Shown: positions 33,506 through 42,742, counted from the first letter of the stretch. The stretch: DNA of 64,000 nt from Clostridiales bacterium Firm_07 (GCA_001604005.1 LVAM01000019.1:212754-276753); one strand, 5' to 3'. Notes: a model not told the origin generated them from the sequence alone. A program made the numbers and translations.

Positions 33506-35893
33506 TTACCGCAGTTCGACCACCGTCACGCCGCCGTCACCCTCTCCGTACTGTCCGATGCGAAAAGAGGCGACGCGGGGATCTTTTTTCAGGCATTTCC
33601 AAAGCGCCGTGCGGAGCGCCCCCGTGCCTTTTCCGTGTATCAAGCGCACGGTATGAAAGCCCGAAAACTGCGCGCCGTCAAGATACTTATCCACTTCCGC
33701 CCACGCTTCGTCGCCGGTTTTGCCCCGCAGATCGATCTCATCGTGAAACTCCCGCGACACTTTTGTGCCGTAGCGGCTCGCGGGAATCTTTTTCCCGTCC
33801 GCCGTGTCAAGGCTCGCTTCCTCTTCGATAAGGCGCAAATTGGCAACTTTTGATTTTGTGCGTAAAATACCGGTCTGCACCAGCACGTTGCCGCCGCGGT
33901 CGGGGGCGGAAAGGAGCACGCCTTTTTTGTCGATGTCAACGAGATACACCGTGTCCCCCTCCCGCAAGGGACGCGGCAGACGGTAGTTTTCGTTCGAGCG
34001 GTTTTCCACGGGATCCAGTCGATCGGCGTTTTCACGCAAATGCGCGCGCACGGCGCGCCGCGTTTCATCGAGTTTCTCACCCAGATTTGCCGATTCGCGC
34101 TCACGGCGCACGGCTTCGAGCTGCGCGAAAATATAGTCGCTCGACGCGCGGGCGCTGCCGATCAACGCGGCGGCTTTGCTCTGCGCGTCTTCCAGCGTTT
34201 TCTTTGCCGCCGCAAGCGTTCCTTCGGTCATTCCCGCCACGCGCGCTCTCTCCGATGCCGCGGCGGCAAGTTCCTTTGCCGCCGCTTCCCTGTCGCGGTC
34301 GGCGGCAAGGCGCGAGGCTTCCAATTTTTCGATCACGTTTTCAAATCTGCGATTTTCCGCGCTGACCAGCGCTTTGGCGTTCTCCACCACCTCGCGCGGA
34401 AGTCCCAGTTTTTCGGAAATGGCAAAAGCGTTCGATTTTCCGGGCGCGCCGACGATCAATCGATAGGTGGGGCGCAAGGTCGCCACGTCAAATTCGCAGG
34501 AGGCGTTCTGCACGCCCGCTTCTTCGATCGCAAATGCTTTGAGTTCGGCATAGTGCGTGGTCGCCGCGACAAGCGCGCCCGCGCGCCGCACCGCGCCGAT
34601 AACGGCAACGGCAAGCGCCGCGCCCTCCACGGGATCGGTCCCCGCTCCGAGTTCGTCGAAAAGGACGAGCGAGCGTGCCGTCACCTCCCGCACGATCGAC
34701 ACGATGTGCGTCATATGCGAAGAAAAAGTGGAAAGCGATTGCTCGATGCTTTGCTCGTCTCCGAGATCGACCAAAACGCTGTCGAAAAGCGGCAAGCGCG
34801 AGCCGTCGTCCGCGGGAATGAAGAGCCCCGACTGCGCCATCAGCGCGAAAAGTCCCAGCGTTTTGAGCGTAACGGTTTTGCCGCCCGTGTTGGGACCGGT
34901 GATAATGAGCGTATCCCACTCCCCGCCCAGCGTCACGCTGATCGGCACGACGCGCTCGGGGTCGATGAGCGGGTGGCGCGCACGGCGAAGATCCACTTCA
35001 CGCGCGGAAAGCTCGGGGCAGATGCCGCGCATTTTTTCCGCCAATTTTCCGCAGGCGAAAAGAAAGGCAAGTTCGGTCATATTGGCATAGTTGAGCGCCA
35101 GCGCGCCCTCTTCGCCCGCCACCGCGCCGGAAAGTTCAAAAAGGATGCGGTCGATCTCGTGCTGTTCTTTCGACGCCAGCATACTGAGTTCGTTGTTCGC
35201 GTCCACCACCGCCATCGGCTCGACGAAAATGGTGGCGCCGGAGGCCGACGTATCGTGGATCAAGCCTTTGATCTCGTTTTTATTCTCCACGCGCACCGGG
35301 ATCACGTAGCGCCCGTTGCGCATCGTCACGATGTTTTCCTGCAAAAATTTGGCGTACGTCGTGCTTGTGATATAGTGTTGCAACGTTTCTTTGATGCGAT
35401 TGTTGGCCGCGCGAATCTTGCGACGAATATCCGACAGCGCCGGGCTTGCCTCGTCCGCGATCACATCTTCGCCGACGATCGAGCGCGTGATGCGCTCTTC
35501 CAATTTCCTGTCCGGCAAAAGACGCTCGAAGATCTCGTCAAGCGAGGTCTCAAAACGGCGGTTTGTGCGGATATATTCCAAAAGCCCCCGCGCCGTGCGC
35601 AAGATTCCCGCTATATCGAGAAGTTCCCGCGTCGTCAGCGTTGCGCCGCGCGCGGCGCGCGTCAGCGCGTCGGTTGGATCTTCGATCCTGCCGAAAGAAG
35701 GCATTCCTTTCTCGCCGAGGAGCCGCATCGCGTCGCCCGTCGCGCGAAGTCGCGCGCGCACGACGTCGGCGTCGTCATCCGGCGTCAAGGCGCGTGCGCG
35801 CTCTTTCGCGCCCGTCGTGGGCGCAAGCGCGGCAAGCATTTCCAGTATTTTGTCATATTCAAGAAGGATTTTTTCTCTTTCCCCGAACCTCAT
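33506..35893 (-). CDS. mutS2: MutS2 (DNA recombination/ribosome rescue ATPase)
   Basis: 795 residues. It lacks the MutS mismatch-recognition domain and starts directly with the lever/core region. The ATPase has Walker A ITGPNTGGKTVTLKT at about 325-339, the Walker B VLFDELGAGTDPVEGAAL, and the signature STFSSHM. A coiled-coil region follows, then a C-terminal Smr domain from about 720 with DLRGKTGDEAW and RLIHGKGTGALR. MutS2 acts on recombination intermediates and, in Bacillus, on collided ribosomes. Its start overlaps the recO stop by four bases. Confidence 0.97.
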   Translation of the reverse strand: MRFGEREKILLEYDKILEMLAALAPTTGAKERARALTPDDDADVVRARLRATGDAMRLLGEKGMPSFGRIEDPTDALTRAARGATLTTRELLDIAGILRTARGLLEYIRTNRRFETSLDEIFERLLPDRKLEERITRSIVGEDVIADEASPALSDIRRKIRAANNRIKETLQHYITSTTYAKFLQENIVTMRNGRYVIPVRVENKNEIKGLIHDTSASGATIFVEPMAVVDANNELSMLASKEQHEIDRILFELSGAVAGEEGALALNYANMTELAFLFACGKLAEKMRGICPELSAREVDLRRARHPLIDPERVVPISVTLGGEWDTLIITGPNTGGKTVTLKTLGLFALMAQSGLFIPADDGSRLPLFDSVLVDLGDEQSIEQSLSTFSSHMTHIVSIVREVTARSLVLFDELGAGTDPVEGAALAVAVIGAVRRAGALVAATTHYAELKAFAIEEAGVQNASCEFDVATLRPTYRLIVGAPGKSNAFAISEKLGLPREVVENAKALVSAENRRFENVIEKLEASRLAADRDREAAAKELAAAASERARVAGMTEGTLAAAKKTLEDAQSKAAALIGSARASSDYIFAQLEAVRRERESANLGEKLDETRRAVRAHLRENADRLDPVENRSNENYRLPRPLREGDTVYLVDIDKKGVLLSAPDRGGNVLVQTGILRTKSKVANLRLIEEEASLDTADGKKIPASRYGTKVSREFHDEIDLRGKTGDEAWAEVDKYLDGAQFSGFHTVRLIHGKGTGALRTALWKCLKKDPRVASFRIGQYGEGDGGVTVVELR

Positions 35894-36714
35894 ATTTCCT
35901 CACTCGGTTTTGTCTGCCGCATCGATACGGCACTCAATTTTTTGTAGTTTTGGAGCGTTTCAAAGCCCCGCTCCAAATGGTGCAGAAGATAAGCTTCCGC
36001 CACGCGGGAAAAGCACGCAAGTTCCTCTTTTCCGTCAAGACGGAAGGAAAAGACGCGCTTTGCGTCGCTGTTTTCAATGTAGGAGATCGCCGCGCGGCAC
36101 GACGCCGTCAGGGGCAAGCGGAGAATGCGCTCTCCGAATTCTCCCGTTTCCGCGTTAGTCGCTTGGATCGTCTTTGCGCAGGAAGGGCAGATCGGCGCGC
36201 CGTTGGCAATATCGAAAAGGCTGTCCCCCGTCACGGCGCGGTGACAAAGGCGGCATTCGGAAAGATCGGGCGCAAAGCCGGCGATCACGGCGGCGCGCGT
36301 TTCAAACGCGGCTTTGATACGCGCGTTGTCGTTTTTCGTCACCGAGAGCATATGGAGCGTATTGAGCGTCAGCGGCAGGATCTCGCCCGCCTCCGCGCGC
36401 TCGTCCGAGAGTTCAAACGCCACGTCCGCGACATAGGCGGCGAGAAAAAGTTTGTCCATATCGTAACGAATGCCCGGAAACGCGTTCAAAACGGTGGCGT
36501 TTCGCACCCACTTGACGCCGTTTTTTTCGTAAAACTCGATATTGCTCCACGTGTAGGGCTCGCTTGCCGCCGCCTCGCGGCGGTGGAGCGAATGCGCGCC
36601 TTTGAGGATCGCGTAAAACCGCCCCTCTTTTTCGGAAAGAAGCGTAAGCAGTCGATCGTTTTCGCCGCGATCGGTCGCGCGCAAGATCAGCACGTCCGCG
36701 GAAAAGCGACGCAT
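35890..36714 (-). CDS. recO: RecO, recombination mediator
   Basis: Helps load RecA at gaps together with RecR. 274 residues. The N-terminal OB-fold starts FSADVLILRATDRGENDRLLTLLSE; the helical C-terminal part holds the zinc site with Cys in SECRLCHRAVTG and ICPSCAK. The ATG six bases after GGAGG was chosen over a GTG two codons upstream that overlaps the era stop. It lies two bases after era and overlaps mutS2 by four. Confidence 0.95.
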   Translation of the reverse strand: MRRFSADVLILRATDRGENDRLLTLLSEKEGRFYAILKGAHSLHRREAAASEPYTWSNIEFYEKNGVKWVRNATVLNAFPGIRYDMDKLFLAAYVADVAFELSDERAEAGEILPLTLNTLHMLSVTKNDNARIKAAFETRAAVIAGFAPDLSECRLCHRAVTGDSLFDIANGAPICPSCAKTIQATNAETGEFGERILRLPLTASCRAAISYIENSDAKRVFSFRLDGKEELACFSRVAEAYLLHHLERGFETLQNYKKLSAVSMRQTKPSEEI

Positions 36715-36716
36715 CG

Positions 36717-37604
36717 TCACTCCTCCCGGCGGTAACCGAAGTTACGCACCGTCGCGCTGCTTTCCCGCCAGTTTTCTTTCACTTTCACCCACAGGTTGAG
36801 GTAAACTTTTTTGCCGAACATCGCTTCCATATCTTCCCTTGCGTATGTCCCGACAAGTTTCAGTTCTTCCCCGCCTTTTCCGACGATGATACCCTTGTGC
36901 GACGCTTTTTCGCAGAATATCTCCGCGCGAATGCGGATCAGATTTTGTTCTTCGCTGAATTCTTCGATCACAACGGCGACGCCGTGCGGCACTTCGCGGT
37001 CGAGCGTGCGCAGCAGTTTTTCGCGTATGATCTCGGCGGCGATCTGCCGCACGGGCTGATCGGTCACTTCGTCTTCGCCGAAAAACCATTCGCCGGGGGT
37101 AAGCAATTTTTCGCATTCCGAAAGCAGGGCTTCCAGTTGCTTGCCTTTTTTTGCCGAGATCGGAACGAACGCCGCGAAATCGTGCAATGCGGCGTACTGT
37201 TTGATGGTTTGCGCGATCTCTTCCGCGCCGTAAAGATCGGTCTTATTGAGGGCAAGCACGGCGGGGATCCCCGTCTTTTTCAGATATTCCGCCACCTCTT
37301 CTTCGGTTTTCGACGGCGCTCTCCCCGCGTCGACGAGCAACAGCAACGCGTCGGCGTCGGTCATCGAAGTCTTTGCCGTGTCCATCATATATTCGCCAAG
37401 CGGGTTTTGCGGGCGATGTAGCCCCGGCGTATCCACAAATACGAATTGCGCGTCGCCTCGCGTGAGAATGCCGAGAATGCGGTTGCGCGTGGTCTGCGGC
37501 TTTGCCGAAACGATCGCCACTTTTTCGCCGAGAAGCGCGTTCAAAAGCGTCGATTTGCCCACGTTGGGTCTTCCCACGATGGCGATAAATCCCGTTTTCT
37601 TCAT
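36717..37604 (-). CDS. era: Era GTPase, 30S ribosome assembly
   Basis: 295 residues. GTPase motifs: G1 GRPNVGKST at 11-19, the G2 region KPQTTRNRI, G3 DTPGLHRP, and G4 NKTD. The C-terminal KH domain carries the typical VGKGGEELKLVGTYAR and ends KVKENWRE. Era binds the 3' end of 16S rRNA during 30S maturation. The start ATG overlaps the ybeY stop by four bases and matches the family N-terminus. The dgkA and cdd genes often found between ybeY and era are absent. Confidence 0.97.
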   Translation of the reverse strand: MKKTGFIAIVGRPNVGKSTLLNALLGEKVAIVSAKPQTTRNRILGILTRGDAQFVFVDTPGLHRPQNPLGEYMMDTAKTSMTDADALLLLVDAGRAPSKTEEEVAEYLKKTGIPAVLALNKTDLYGAEEIAQTIKQYAALHDFAAFVPISAKKGKQLEALLSECEKLLTPGEWFFGEDEVTDQPVRQIAAEIIREKLLRTLDREVPHGVAVVIEEFSEEQNLIRIRAEIFCEKASHKGIIVGKGGEELKLVGTYAREDMEAMFGKKVYLNLWVKVKENWRESSATVRNFGYRREE

Positions 37605-38080
37605 TGCTTGTCCTCCGTTTTTCCTACGATGCCGAGTCCCATTTTCTCCACGATCGCGCTTTGTTTTTCGCGCATTTGCGCGTCTTCGCGCTCTCCCGTC
37701 AGATGATCGTACCCCAGAAGATGCAACACCGAATGGACGGTGAGGAAAGCGCACTCGCGATCAAAGCCGTGCCCGTATTCCTCGCCCTGTGCGCGGCAAC
37801 GTTCAAGGGAAAGCACGATGTCGCCGAGCACACGGGTGCCGTTTGGCAAAACGTCAAATTGCGGAAAAGAGAGCACGTCGGTCGGAAGGTCGAGATCCCG
37901 ATAGTCGCGGTTGATCGCGCGGATCCCCTCGTTGTCGGTAAAAGTGACCGAAACCTCGCAGTTTTCCACCACTTTTTCATATTCCAGCGTTTGATGTACG
38001 GCGCGGCGAACGAGCCCCCGCAGCGCCGGTGTGATTTTCTCTTTTTGCTGATCGTTCGCAAAGTAAATACGCAGTTTCAT
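37601..38080 (-). CDS. ybeY: YbeY endoribonuclease
   Basis: Zinc-dependent RNase for 16S rRNA maturation and ribosome quality control. 159 residues. The metal site is HSVLHLLGYDH, with preceding YRDLDLPTDVLSFP and LGDIVLSLERC motifs. The start follows an AGGGAAAG ribosome site, one base after the phoH stop; the longer in-frame start lies inside phoH. It overlaps era by four bases. Confidence 0.96.
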   Translation of the reverse strand: MKLRIYFANDQQKEKITPALRGLVRRAVHQTLEYEKVVENCEVSVTFTDNEGIRAINRDYRDLDLPTDVLSFPQFDVLPNGTRVLGDIVLSLERCRAQGEEYGHGFDRECAFLTVHSVLHLLGYDHLTGEREDAQMREKQSAIVEKMGLGIVGKTEDKQ

Positions 38081-38081
38081 T

Positions 38082-39095
38082 TCAGTCTTTCCCTTTTCCT
38101 TTGGTGCGAGAGCGCGCTTTTTCACCTTTTTCTTTTTCGTAACGTTCGTAAGCGTGAATGATTTTTTGCACCAGTTTATGACGCACCACGTCGCGCTCCG
38201 AGAAAGTGTGTATGGCAATGTCGGGAATACCTTTGAGGATCCGCACCGCCTGTGAAAGCCCGCTTTGCTGCCCCGCGGGCAGGTCGGTCTGCGTCAGATC
38301 TCCCGTCACCACGGCTCTCGCACGGAAGCCGAGGCGCGTCAAAAACATTTTCATCTGCTCCGGCGTGGCGTTTTGCGCCTCGTCCAAAATGATAAACGAA
38401 TCATCGAGCGTGCGCCCGCGCATATAGGCGAGCGGCGCCACCTCGATCACTTGTTTTTCCACCATACGGACATAGTTTTCGGTGCCGAGCATCTCGTAGA
38501 GCGCATCGTAAAGCGGGCGCAGATAAGGGTCGATCTTGCTTTGCAGATCGCCCGGCAGAAAACCGAGTTTTTCGCCCGCTTCGATCGCGGGGCGCGTGAG
38601 AATGATACGGCTGACGTCGCCCGCGCGCAAAGCTTTTACCGCCATTGCCACCGCAAGAAAAGTCTTGCCCGTGCCTGCCGGTCCCACGCCGAACGTCAGT
38701 GTGTTTTGCGCGATGGCGTCGATATATGCCTTTTGCCCCAGTGTTTTCGCTTTGATCGGTTTGCCGCGGCTCGTCACGCACACCGTGCCGGCGTCAAGAT
38801 CCGCCAGCCCCGCGCTCTCTCCGTCGCGCACCATACCGATGATATAGGAAACGCGCTGTTCCGAGATCTCGTCCTTGCTCTCCGCTTCCGCTTTAAGCCT
38901 TTCCAACACCTCGGCGGCAAGGCGCACCGCTTCGGCGTCCATTCCCGTGACGACGATGGCGTCGCCCGCGCTTTCGGAACGGTTGCGGATATCCACGCCG
39001 AAAGCGTCTTCCACCTCGCGCGCATAAGAATCCGCCACGCCGAAAATGCGCGCCGTAATGTCGCTTTGCCCGATTTTGATGATCTCGCGTTCCAT
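38082..39095 (-). CDS. phoH: PhoH-family ATPase (PhoL/YbeZ type)
   Basis: 337 residues. A small N-terminal KH-like region precedes the PhoH ATPase with Walker A GVGPAGTGKTFLAVAMA, the following LTRPAIEAGEKLGFLPGDL and RGRTLDDSFIILDEAQN with the Walker B acidic residues. PhoH is an ATPase usually paired with YbeY and thought to act in RNA metabolism. It lies 18 bases after yqfD and one base before ybeY. The start follows GAGGAAG. Confidence 0.95.
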   Translation of the reverse strand: MEREIIKIGQSDITARIFGVADSYAREVEDAFGVDIRNRSESAGDAIVVTGMDAEAVRLAAEVLERLKAEAESKDEISEQRVSYIIGMVRDGESAGLADLDAGTVCVTSRGKPIKAKTLGQKAYIDAIAQNTLTFGVGPAGTGKTFLAVAMAVKALRAGDVSRIILTRPAIEAGEKLGFLPGDLQSKIDPYLRPLYDALYEMLGTENYVRMVEKQVIEVAPLAYMRGRTLDDSFIILDEAQNATPEQMKMFLTRLGFRARAVVTGDLTQTDLPAGQQSGLSQAVRILKGIPDIAIHTFSERDVVRHKLVQKIIHAYERYEKEKGEKARSRTKGKGKD

Positions 39096-39113
39096 AAACT
39101 TCCTCTTTTCGCG

Positions 39114-40277
39114 TTATTTGGTTTCGATCTCCGCTACCGCCGCGATATTTTCTTCCGCCACGATCGTCGTGGTCAACGTAACGCCTTCGGCGCTTACTTC
39201 CCGCGCCACGCTTTTTTCGAGGATCGCATACGCGCTTTTCTCCGCGCCAAGCAGTGTTTCGCTCTCTTTTACGGCGATCTGCCACGCCTCGCGCTCTCCT
39301 CTTTGCCGCATTACCGACGTATACGGTGCTTTTTTTATGCTGTGCACGGCAATCGGTAATTTCACGCCCGCGAACGTAAAATATCGGGTTTCTTCTATTA
39401 TATCACATTTTTCGTCTTTTTCGGGCGGGTTTTTATAAAGTTTTATCGTTTTATTAAAAAATTTAATCTCTCGCACGGTCTTCGCGCGCCCCTCCGGTGT
39501 TTTCGCTTCATAAGAAAAGGGCACAAAAACGCGATACGTATGGGTGGTTTTTGCCAAAACTTGCCCCGCCGCCCTTGTGAGATTGCCGCCCGCTTTTTCG
39601 CTTTGCGTGACGCCTGCCGCAAGAATTTGTCCCGCACGCACGGCGTCGCCCTCGCGCACCAGGCACTCCCCCGCATAGATCATCGGCAACGTAACGATAC
39701 CGTCCGCCGTTGCGATCAGATTTGCGGGGCGCACTTCTTCACGCGAGGTTTCGATCTTTGCCTCACGAAGCTGCACAAAGGCGACCGTGCCGCGCCGATT
39801 GATCGAAAGATAACCGATCCGCTCATCCTTTTCACGCACCGAAAGAATCGCGCCGTCCATTTCCGTGCGCGGCAGAAAGGCGCCGCGATAGACCCCTGCC
39901 TCGGCAAGCGCCTCTTCGATCTCCCCTTCCGTAATGCTTTCGCACCCGGAAACGCGAATATCCCAAAGAAAAAGATGCGAAAAGATCAGCAAAAACAGTG
40001 CCGCCGCAATGCCGAAGATAAGCCCCGGGCGTCCGATCAGACGACGAAAAAGGATCGGCAATCCTCCCGTGCCAACCTCGCGCACCGCCACTTTGAGCAA
40101 GCGAATTTTTCTGCGTTCAAAAAGCGATGCCGCAAACCGTATTTCTCCCGTTTTCTCACACCGTTTGGGGTTTTTCGGCACAAATCCCACTCTTTGGCAC
40201 TCTTCGAGAAAAGCAAGCGCGTCTTCCTCTCGCACGGCAAACGTGCGATAGCCGAACAAGCGAAAATCAATGCGCAT
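39114..40277 (-). CDS. yqfD: Sporulation protein YqfD
   Basis: 387 residues. The N-terminus has RVGFVPKNPKRCEKTGEIRF-like sequence, then one membrane helix near residue 90 and a long extracytoplasmic part with SGCESITEGEIEEALAEAGVYRGAFLP, a POTRA-like motif, and PANLIATADGIVTL. It matches YqfD (SpoIV-class), a mother-cell membrane protein made under sigmaE. It overlaps yqfC by 11 bases. The ATG was preferred over a GTG three codons earlier, which stays possible. Confidence 0.9.
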   Translation of the reverse strand: MRIDFRLFGYRTFAVREEDALAFLEECQRVGFVPKNPKRCEKTGEIRFAASLFERRKIRLLKVAVREVGTGGLPILFRRLIGRPGLIFGIAAALFLLIFSHLFLWDIRVSGCESITEGEIEEALAEAGVYRGAFLPRTEMDGAILSVREKDERIGYLSINRRGTVAFVQLREAKIETSREEVRPANLIATADGIVTLPMIYAGECLVREGDAVRAGQILAAGVTQSEKAGGNLTRAAGQVLAKTTHTYRVFVPFSYEAKTPEGRAKTVREIKFFNKTIKLYKNPPEKDEKCDIIEETRYFTFAGVKLPIAVHSIKKAPYTSVMRQRGEREAWQIAVKESETLLGAEKSAYAILEKSVAREVSAEGVTLTTTIVAEENIAAVAEIETK

Positions 40278-40560
40278 ACTCTTCACCCGCGCAAAACGTG
40301 AGGCGACGGATATTTCCGCATATCGTGACGGATTCCGCCGTCAGAAGCGTGCAAAACAGATCTTCGCCTTCGATATTCAGCCGCGTTTTTCCGAGAGAGA
40401 GTTCGATCTCCTCCCGTCCGTAGCGCAAGATCTTGCGGTATCCCCGCACGATGATCTCGTTTTGCCCCGACATAAAAAGCCCGAAACCGCCGGGCAGCGC
40501 CTCGCGCGGAATATCCAGTTTAGCCCCGATACGAGCAAGGAAATCTCGTTTTTTCGGCAT
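40267..40560 (-). CDS. yqfC: Sporulation protein YqfC
   Basis: 97 residues. A short family found just upstream of yqfD, with the typical start RDFLARIGAKLDIPREALPG, then YRKILRYGREEIELSLGKTRLNIEGEDL. YqfC belongs to the sigmaE regulon in Bacillus and its exact role is unknown. It is the first gene of the run yqfC-yqfD-phoH-ybeY-era-recO-mutS2, all within 20 bases of each other or overlapping. The start follows GAGAGG. Confidence 0.92.
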   Translation of the reverse strand: MPKKRDFLARIGAKLDIPREALPGGFGLFMSGQNEIIVRGYRKILRYGREEIELSLGKTRLNIEGEDLFCTLLTAESVTICGNIRRLTFCAGEEYAH

Positions 40561-40574
40561 AGAAAACCTCTCTT

Positions 40575-40586
40575 AAACATATGTTT
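40575..40586. promoter_or_regulatory. Perfect palindrome between divergent sporulation genes
   Basis: AAACATATGTTT lies in the 78 bases between yqfC (minus) and the ylbJ-like gene (plus). It contains CATATGTT on both strands, close to the sigmaE -10 consensus CATACAAT. Neither strand has a clean -35. Confidence 0.35.
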
Positions 40587-40638
40587 CTTTGCGTGTGTCA
40601 TCCTTTTTACCCTATGCCGCACGCGGGAGGCTTATGCT

Positions 40639-41727
40639 GTGAAAAAACGACTTTTCCGTCGCTCTTATCTTCCGCTCCTCTTTGCCGTTTTTCTGCTTTT
40701 TCTTTTCTTCTTGACACTTGACGCGGCCGTTGCCGGCGCTCGTTCGGCGCTTTATCTTCTCGCCACGCGCGTCGCTCCCGCTCTTTTCCCCTTTTTGGTT
40801 GTCTCGGAGTGGCTGAACTCGTTTGGTGCGCAAAATCTCGTCGGCAGGATCTGCGCGCTCCCTGCCGAAAAGATATTCGGGCTCGGAGAGCGCGGCGGCG
40901 CCGCGCTCTTTTTCGGCGTCCTTTGCGGTTTTCCCGTCGGCATACTCACTGCCCTTGCCGCGCGGCACGAAGCGAAACTCTCGCGCGGAGATTTTTGCCG
41001 CCTTTCGCTCTTTTGCGATACGCCCAGCGCGGGGTTTCTTGTGGGAGCGGTGGGCGTCGGCGTTTTCGGCAATAAAAGCGCGGGAACGGCGCTTTTTCTT
41101 TCTGTCGTTTCCGCTTCCCTTCTCGTGGGCTTTTTCTCGCGCTTCTTTTTTTCGCGCACCGCTCCCCCTATGCGCGTTTCGGGTGAAACACTCCCAAAAG
41201 CCTCTTTTTTCCCGCTTTTGACGGGAGGCGTCACCCGTGCGCTCTCCTCACTGCTCACGATCGCGGCGTTTGTGCTCTTTTTCTCGGCTCTTTCTTCCTC
41301 TCTCGCCGCGCTGGGCACCGCGTTTCGCGTACCGCCCACGGCGACGCTGATCCTTTCGGGGCTTTTGGAATTCAGCGGCGGCATTTTTTCCGCGACTCGT
41401 CTGCTCTCTCCCGAAAGAGCCTTCCTCTTCTCTTCTTTTTTCGCCGCTTTCGGCGGCTTTTCACTTGCCGCACAACTTTTCGCGCTCTCGGGTGAAGAAC
41501 GCCCGCCGCTTTCGGCGTATTTTGCCGCGCATCTGATAAAGGGCGCTCTTGCCGCGTGCTTTTCGGCGCTCTATCTGCGTTTTGCAAAGCCGCTGCTTGC
41601 GTCTCCCGCCGATGCCGCCGCCTCGGCTTTTTCCGAGCAAAACGCCGCCGACGCCGGCACCGCTTTTCTTTTGCTTTTTCTTTTTGCGCTCTTTTTCTTT
41701 TCCCGGAAACGCCGAAAAAGAACGTAA
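40639..41727 (+). CDS. ylbJ: YlbJ-like sporulation membrane protein
   Basis: 362 residues, with about eight hydrophobic helices. The blocks RVAPALFPFLVVSEWLNSFG, GVLCGFPVGILTALAARHE and LSLFCDTPSAGFLVGAVG match the nucleoside-recognition (gate) domain of YlbJ, a protein needed for spore formation. Its neighbours rsmD, coaD, the DUF177 gene and rpmF are the same genes that surround ylbJ in Bacillus, which supports the name. The start is GTG after GGGAGG. It is divergent from yqfC and convergent with rpmF. Confidence 0.8.
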   Translation: MKKRLFRRSYLPLLFAVFLLFLFFLTLDAAVAGARSALYLLATRVAPALFPFLVVSEWLNSFGAQNLVGRICALPAEKIFGLGERGGAALFFGVLCGFPVGILTALAARHEAKLSRGDFCRLSLFCDTPSAGFLVGAVGVGVFGNKSAGTALFLSVVSASLLVGFFSRFFFSRTAPPMRVSGETLPKASFFPLLTGGVTRALSSLLTIAAFVLFFSALSSSLAALGTAFRVPPTATLILSGLLEFSGGIFSATRLLSPERAFLFSSFFAAFGGFSLAAQLFALSGEERPPLSAYFAAHLIKGALAACFSALYLRFAKPLLASPADAAASAFSEQNAADAGTAFLLLFLFALFFFSRKRRKRT

Positions 41728-41762
41728 AAAAAGCGGAGAGCCTTTTGCTCTCCGCTTTTTTT
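41726..41762. terminator. Bidirectional terminator between ylbJ-like gene and rpmF
   Basis: The GCGGAGAGC/GCTCTCCGC hairpin (41733-41755) has a 5-base loop, preceded by seven A and followed by seven T. Confidence 0.95.
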
Positions 41763-41768
41763 CGGCAC

Positions 41769-41948
41769 TTATGCCTGTTTGATCACTTCTTTGCCGTCGT
41801 AAGAACCGCAAGCCTTGCAAACGTGATGCGCCAAAACATATTCACCGCATTTTGCACATTTGACCATACCGGGCATATCGAGTTTGGAGTTGTTGGAACG
41901 CCTCTTATCTCTACGAGCCTTAGATACCTTTTTCTTCGGGACTGCCAT
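41769..41948 (-). CDS. rpmF: Ribosomal protein bL32
   Basis: 59 residues reading MAVPKKKVSKARRDKRRS at the N-terminus, followed by KCAKCGEYVLAHHVCKACG with the two zinc-binding Cys pairs. Structural protein of the 50S subunit; this is the zinc-binding form. It is preceded by AAGGAGGTG and follows the DUF177 gene, its usual partner, by 49 bases. It ends at a strong terminator. Confidence 0.98.
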   Translation of the reverse strand: MAVPKKKVSKARRDKRRSNNSKLDMPGMVKCAKCGEYVLAHHVCKACGSYDGKEVIKQA

Positions 41949-41997
41949 CTACCTACACCTCCTTAGGGGATTTCTTCTGCATATCATTTTGATTATA

Positions 41998-42516
41998 CTA
42001 CGAATTTTTGTGTTTGTCAAGCCATTTTTGCAAAACTGCAAGCCGCGGATCAATTTCTTTTTCGGAGCAGCCGCAATCTCCCTCGCGCCGCGGCTTGCCG
42101 CATTTGGGGCAAAGCCCGGGGCAATTCTCGTCGCAAAGTAGCCGCATCGGAAAAGACATCAAAATCTCCCCGGACAGGAGTTCATCCACGTCCAATTTCC
42201 CGTCGCGGATCATCACGTAAGCGTCGTCGTTTTCTTCCAGTTTTTCTTCGCTCATCGCGCCCTCCGCAACCACCGTGCGCTCAAACTGCAAGGAAAAAAC
42301 GCCTTCCACGGGATCAAGGCACCTGGCGCAGACGCCGCGATACGGCAACTTTGCCGTTAAATGAAGGCGCATATAGCCCGCGTCGTCGGTGATATAGCCT
42401 TCCACGCGGGCGTCCTTTGTGAAAGTGACGTCGGGGATGCTTTGCGGCACGAGATCGTACGCGATCTCCATACGGCGCACTTCACCCCGCAGTATCGGGC
42501 CCATATTGAGTATCAT
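41998..42516 (-). CDS. yceD: DUF177 protein YceD/YlbN
   Basis: 172 residues. The family features are CARCLDPVEGVF in the middle and the zinc-like CDENCPGLCPKCGKPRREGDCGC near the C-terminus. It is found upstream of rpmF in most bacteria and is implicated in 23S rRNA or large-subunit maturation. The ATG follows GGGGGAGGGG, with a consensus promoter upstream. It forms an operon with rpmF. Confidence 0.95.
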   Translation of the reverse strand: MILNMGPILRGEVRRMEIAYDLVPQSIPDVTFTKDARVEGYITDDAGYMRLHLTAKLPYRGVCARCLDPVEGVFSLQFERTVVAEGAMSEEKLEENDDAYVMIRDGKLDVDELLSGEILMSFPMRLLCDENCPGLCPKCGKPRREGDCGCSEKEIDPRLAVLQKWLDKHKNS

Positions 42517-42551
42517 ACCCCTCCCCCTTTCCCGAAGCAATGACAGCACAT

Positions 42552-42580
42552 ATTATATATCACAAAAGAGCGATTGTCAA
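42552..42580 (-). promoter_or_regulatory. Promoter of the yceD-rpmF operon
   Basis: TTGACA (42580-42575) and TATAAT (42557-42552) on the minus strand have a 17-base spacer, a full consensus match. Confidence 0.92.
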
Positions 42581-42742
42581 GTCGGTTTCCGTCCACTTGA
42601 AAAATCTTCTCCGAAAAATCGACAAAAACTCTCCCTTTATCTGTTTTTCCATTATTTTTATTGAATTTTCTATTTTTGTTTCTGTTTTATCTATTTTTTT
42701 GTTTTTCTTTTTTCGGAATTTCAAATTATTACGCAAAAATCA

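Noticed and set aside
34040-35947. A 635-codon plus-strand frame opposite mutS2
   Set aside because: Complement of a well-supported mutS2; basic, repetitive composition and no motif.
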